NCBI GenBank assembly: GCA_047516825.1
Contig: JAKZUA010000269.1
Coordinates: 1 to 7,714 of the forward strand
Reading direction: 5' to 3'
Origin: JADFQT01 sp047516825
Lineage (GTDB): Bacteria > Chloroflexota > Dehalococcoidia > Lucifugimonadales > UBA3495
DNA length: 7,714 bases
Part shown: piece by piece, positions 6,584-7,714 of the stretch
Layout of the letters: each line of letters starts with the position of its first letter
How positions within the stretch are numbered: position 1 is the first letter of the stretch
Made by a program: the position numbers and the translations under genes
The notes under the pieces: model-generated
The model's database searches: none
What the model saw: the letters and a program-made list of their open reading frames with translations, nothing else
What the model was told of the DNA's origin: nothing

Positions 6584-6669
6584 CGTCATTCCGGCGCAGG
6601 CCGGAATGCAGCGTCATCTACCCGTCAACCAGGGGCGGCATCTGGGCTCCGGCGAATGCCCGAGCGACG
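6584..6669. repeat. MITE-like element with hairpin ends (CGTCATTCCGGC type)
   Basis: The left part contains a perfect palindrome: CATTCCGGC (6587-6595), loop GCAG, GCCGGAATG (6600-6608). The right part, reading CTCCGGCGAATGCCCGAG and ending GCGACG at 6669, is an imperfect inverted copy: the outer 21 bases of the two ends agree at about 14 positions, including CGTC at the tips and CCGG at the inner edge. Palindromes of the CATTCC(C/G)GC type are common dispersed repeats in many bacterial genomes. I infer a decayed miniature element of 86 bases; no other copy is in this window, so dispersal is not shown here. Confidence 0.5.
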
Positions 6670-6714
6670 ACTGCATCGCCACAGGGCCCATCGACGCTTC
6701 TGACGCAAGCCCTA

Positions 6715-6740
6715 AGAATTTTGCTGAACCTGAGAGCAAA
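6715..6740 (-). terminator. Weak hairpin just after the PHP gene stop
   Basis: On the minus strand, TTTGCT (6740-6735) can pair with AGCAAA (6725-6720) around a nine-base loop and is followed by ATTCTT. It starts immediately after the TAG at 6743-6741. A six-pair stem with only two G-C pairs and a poor U-tract makes this a doubtful intrinsic terminator, noted because of its position. Confidence 0.22.
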
Positions 6741-7436
6741 CTAAACTGTGTAGGGCCGGAGCCTGCCTTGCCTCAGGCCCGCCGCCGGAAAGAATGCCTT
6801 CTCATGGAGCGCCCTCAAGAATTCGGCCTCGCTGGATATTTCATCCCGAAAGGCGGTTACGAATTTCCCCAGCCCGTGGACCGAATGGGCATCGCTGCCG
6901 CCGGTTACCGCCAAACCCAAGAGACCCGCTACCTTCATCGCGAACTCATTTTCTTCATCGGCCGTCCCGCCGTTCGCCCCCTCTATGGCGTCGGCCAGCC
7001 GGAAAATCGGATGGTCCAGAGCGCTTTCCGGAGTGCCGGGAATCGGGTCCGGTAGGGAGCGGTAAAGGTAGGGGCGCTCGGCCATGTGCTTGCCCAAAAC
7101 CCCGCGAAAGGGGTGAGCGGAAACCACGAACCCGCCTAGGGACCGGGCGGCGCGGCAGAGTTCCTCCGCATGATGGAAGCCGGGCTGATACCGGTCCAAG
7201 CCAAAGGCCAGCATATGGCCCATGTCCGTATCGACCTCCATCGCCCGCACCAAGACCACGCTATGCCGGCTGGCGAACTGCTGAAATTCGTGCCGATCCC
7301 AGGGACCGCTGTGCTCGGTGATGCACAGGCCCCTCAAGCCCAACCGTTCCGACTCCAGAATCAGGTCCTCGGGGGACAGGCTACTATCGGCGCTGCCTTT
7401 GGTGGTGTGAATGTGGAGGTCGAACAATCGTGCCAT
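6741..7436 (-). CDS. PHP-domain metal-dependent phosphoesterase
   Basis: A 231-residue cytoplasmic protein of the PHP superfamily (stand-alone TrpH/YciV-like type), which hydrolyses phosphoesters at a multi-metal site; the substrate may be a nucleotide, short oligonucleotide or sugar phosphate and cannot be read from sequence. Metal ligands are all visible: DLHIHT (H8, H10), ITEHSG (E41, H42), AMEVDTDMGHM (E67, D69, H74), SAHPFRG (H108) and GGSDAHS (D182, H184). Length is typical of the shorter members. The start is ATG 7436-7434. There is no Shine-Dalgarno, and a strong promoter ends only 11 bases upstream, so the transcript is probably leaderless. It is followed by a 349-base spacer before dinG and is probably its own transcription unit. 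The window's transposase gene starts divergently 147 bases upstream. Confidence 0.9.
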   Translation of the reverse strand: MARLFDLHIHTTKGSADSSLSPEDLILESERLGLRGLCITEHSGPWDRHEFQQFASRHSVVLVRAMEVDTDMGHMLAFGLDRYQPGFHHAEELCRAARSLGGFVVSAHPFRGVLGKHMAERPYLYRSLPDPIPGTPESALDHPIFRLADAIEGANGGTADEENEFAMKVAGLLGLAVTGGSDAHSVHGLGKFVTAFRDEISSEAEFLRALHEKAFFPAAGLRQGRLRPYTV

Positions 7437-7447
7437 TGTGCGTCCGG

Positions 7448-7476
7448 ATTTTATCCGGGTGGGCAGAGTCCGTCAA
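7448..7476 (-). promoter_or_regulatory. Near-consensus promoter of the PHP gene (leaderless arrangement)
   Basis: Minus-strand -35 TTGACG (7476-7471), a 17-base spacer, and -10 TAAAAT (7453-7448). Only 11 bases separate the -10 from the ATG, so transcription beginning at G 7441 or A 7439 leaves a 5' leader of about two to five bases. The lack of any Shine-Dalgarno agrees with this. Confidence 0.7.
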
Positions 7477-7528
7477 TGGTGGTCTGTCGCCGGGAAAGGG
7501 CAAGTGGACTGCAAACTCTTGCAGGGCC

Positions 7529-7556
7529 TTTTCATTTTCTCAAAATAGTATAAAAT
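7529..7556 (+). promoter_or_regulatory. Candidate transposase promoter within the IS end
   Basis: TTTTCA (7529-7534), a 16-base spacer and TAAAAT (7551-7556), with an overlapping TATAAA at 7549-7554. The -10 is good and the -35 moderate; transcription would begin near 7563, about 20 bases before the start codon. Confidence 0.45.
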
Positions 7557-7583
7557 TATTACCAGTTTAAGCTGGAGGGGAGG

Positions 7584-7714
7584 ATGATGACTTTGAGAGA
7601 AGCGCTGGATTTGGTGCCTGACTTCCGGAGTAGCCAAGGGCGACGCCACTCTTTGGGGGCGATCCTGGCCTTGGCCACCTGTGCCATGCTGTGCGGCGCC
7701 CGCAGCTTATACGC
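7584..7714 (+). CDS. ISAs1-family transposase, N-terminal fragment
   Basis: The frame opens with ATGATG at 7584-7589 after GGAGGGGAGG (7574-7583) and runs off the right edge. The second ATG (7587) has the better Shine-Dalgarno spacing. The 43 visible residues include LVPDFRSSQGRRHSLGAI then LALATCAMLCGARSLYA, the DDE_Tnp_1-associated N-terminal domain of ISAs1/H-repeat transposases (pattern: pDxR…qGRRhxLxxiLaLaxcAmLcGArSxxA). The catalytic DDE residues would lie beyond the window, so whether the gene is intact is unknown. Confidence 0.82.
   Translation, partial: MMTLREALDLVPDFRSSQGRRHSLGAILALATCAMLCGARSLY

Larger units (their letters stand above)
6392..6740. other. Intergenic spacer between the PHP gene and dinG
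   Basis: This 349-base stretch between two minus-strand genes holds the MITE-like palindromic element (6584-6669), the possible leader frame for dinG (6504-6388), and an AT-richer part (about 6525-6580) that could carry the dinG promoter. The best match there on the minus strand is TTTAAA (6553-6548), 16 bases, TAATAA (6531-6526), which is weak. Between 6670 and 6715 I see nothing on either strand. Confidence 0.5.
7522..7714 (+). mobile_element. Left end of an ISAs1-family insertion sequence (truncated by window edge)
   Basis: Composition changes sharply to AT-rich at about 7529-7570 just before the transposase start. CAGGGCCTTTTCA at 7522 is a plausible terminal inverted repeat start, as CAGGG-like ends occur in this family as far as I recall, but the other end and target duplication lie outside the window. 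The boundary is therefore approximate; the family call rests on the transposase N-terminus. Confidence 0.5.

Noticed and set aside
6606..7055. Plus-strand frame of 149 codons crossing the MITE-like element and the PHP gene
   Set aside because: Begins inside the repeat and is mostly antisense to the PHP gene; no ribosome binding site.
1..7714. CRISPR array, tRNA or rRNA gene
   Set aside because: No regularly spaced repeats, no cloverleaf-like stretch with a T-arm GTTCRA box in a non-coding region, and no rRNA-like sequence were seen.

Overview
The window is a GC-rich bacterial segment with six complete or near-complete protein genes and two genes cut by the window ends. The gene set is an OGG1-type 8-oxoguanine glycosylase, a DnaQ-DinG fusion helicase, a class II CCA-adding or poly(A) family enzyme, a PHP-domain phosphoesterase and an ISAs1-family transposase. 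Together with the codon and base composition, this suggests a Chloroflexota-like organism (Dehalococcoidia or SAR202 type). That assignment is inference from gene types; there is no rRNA or marker gene here to prove it.

Left end (1-354): a compact divergent promoter region. On the minus strand, a good sigma70-type promoter and a strong ribosome binding site precede the first 70 bases of a DsbA/Rv2466c-type thioredoxin-fold gene. Its reading frame meets TGA at codon 14, exactly where the family has its nucleophilic active-site cysteine, and the frame continues past the TGA with family-like sequence. This looks like the start of a selenoprotein gene and is the most interesting item in the window. 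On the plus strand, an extended -10 promoter drives a nucleotidyltransferase gene whose well-spaced Shine-Dalgarno points to an in-frame ACG rather than to the first ordinary start codon.

Plus-strand pair (355-2616): the nucleotidyltransferase is followed after six bases by a medium-chain dehydrogenase/quinone oxidoreductase, probably in one transcript. This pair converges on the minus-strand genes with only 24 bases between stop codons.

Minus-strand repair operon (6504-2641, read right to left): a possible 38-codon leader peptide overlaps the DnaQ-DinG gene by ATGA, and dinG overlaps the OGG1-like glycosylase gene by 17 bases. An exonuclease-helicase and an oxidative-damage glycosylase are therefore made together, which fits DNA repair.

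Right part (6392-7714): a 349-base spacer holds a short MITE-like palindromic element. Next comes a minus-strand PHP-domain metal-dependent phosphoesterase gene with a near-consensus promoter placed so close to its ATG that the mRNA is probably leaderless. The window closes with a plus-strand, AT-rich left end and the first 43 codons of an ISAs1-family transposase.
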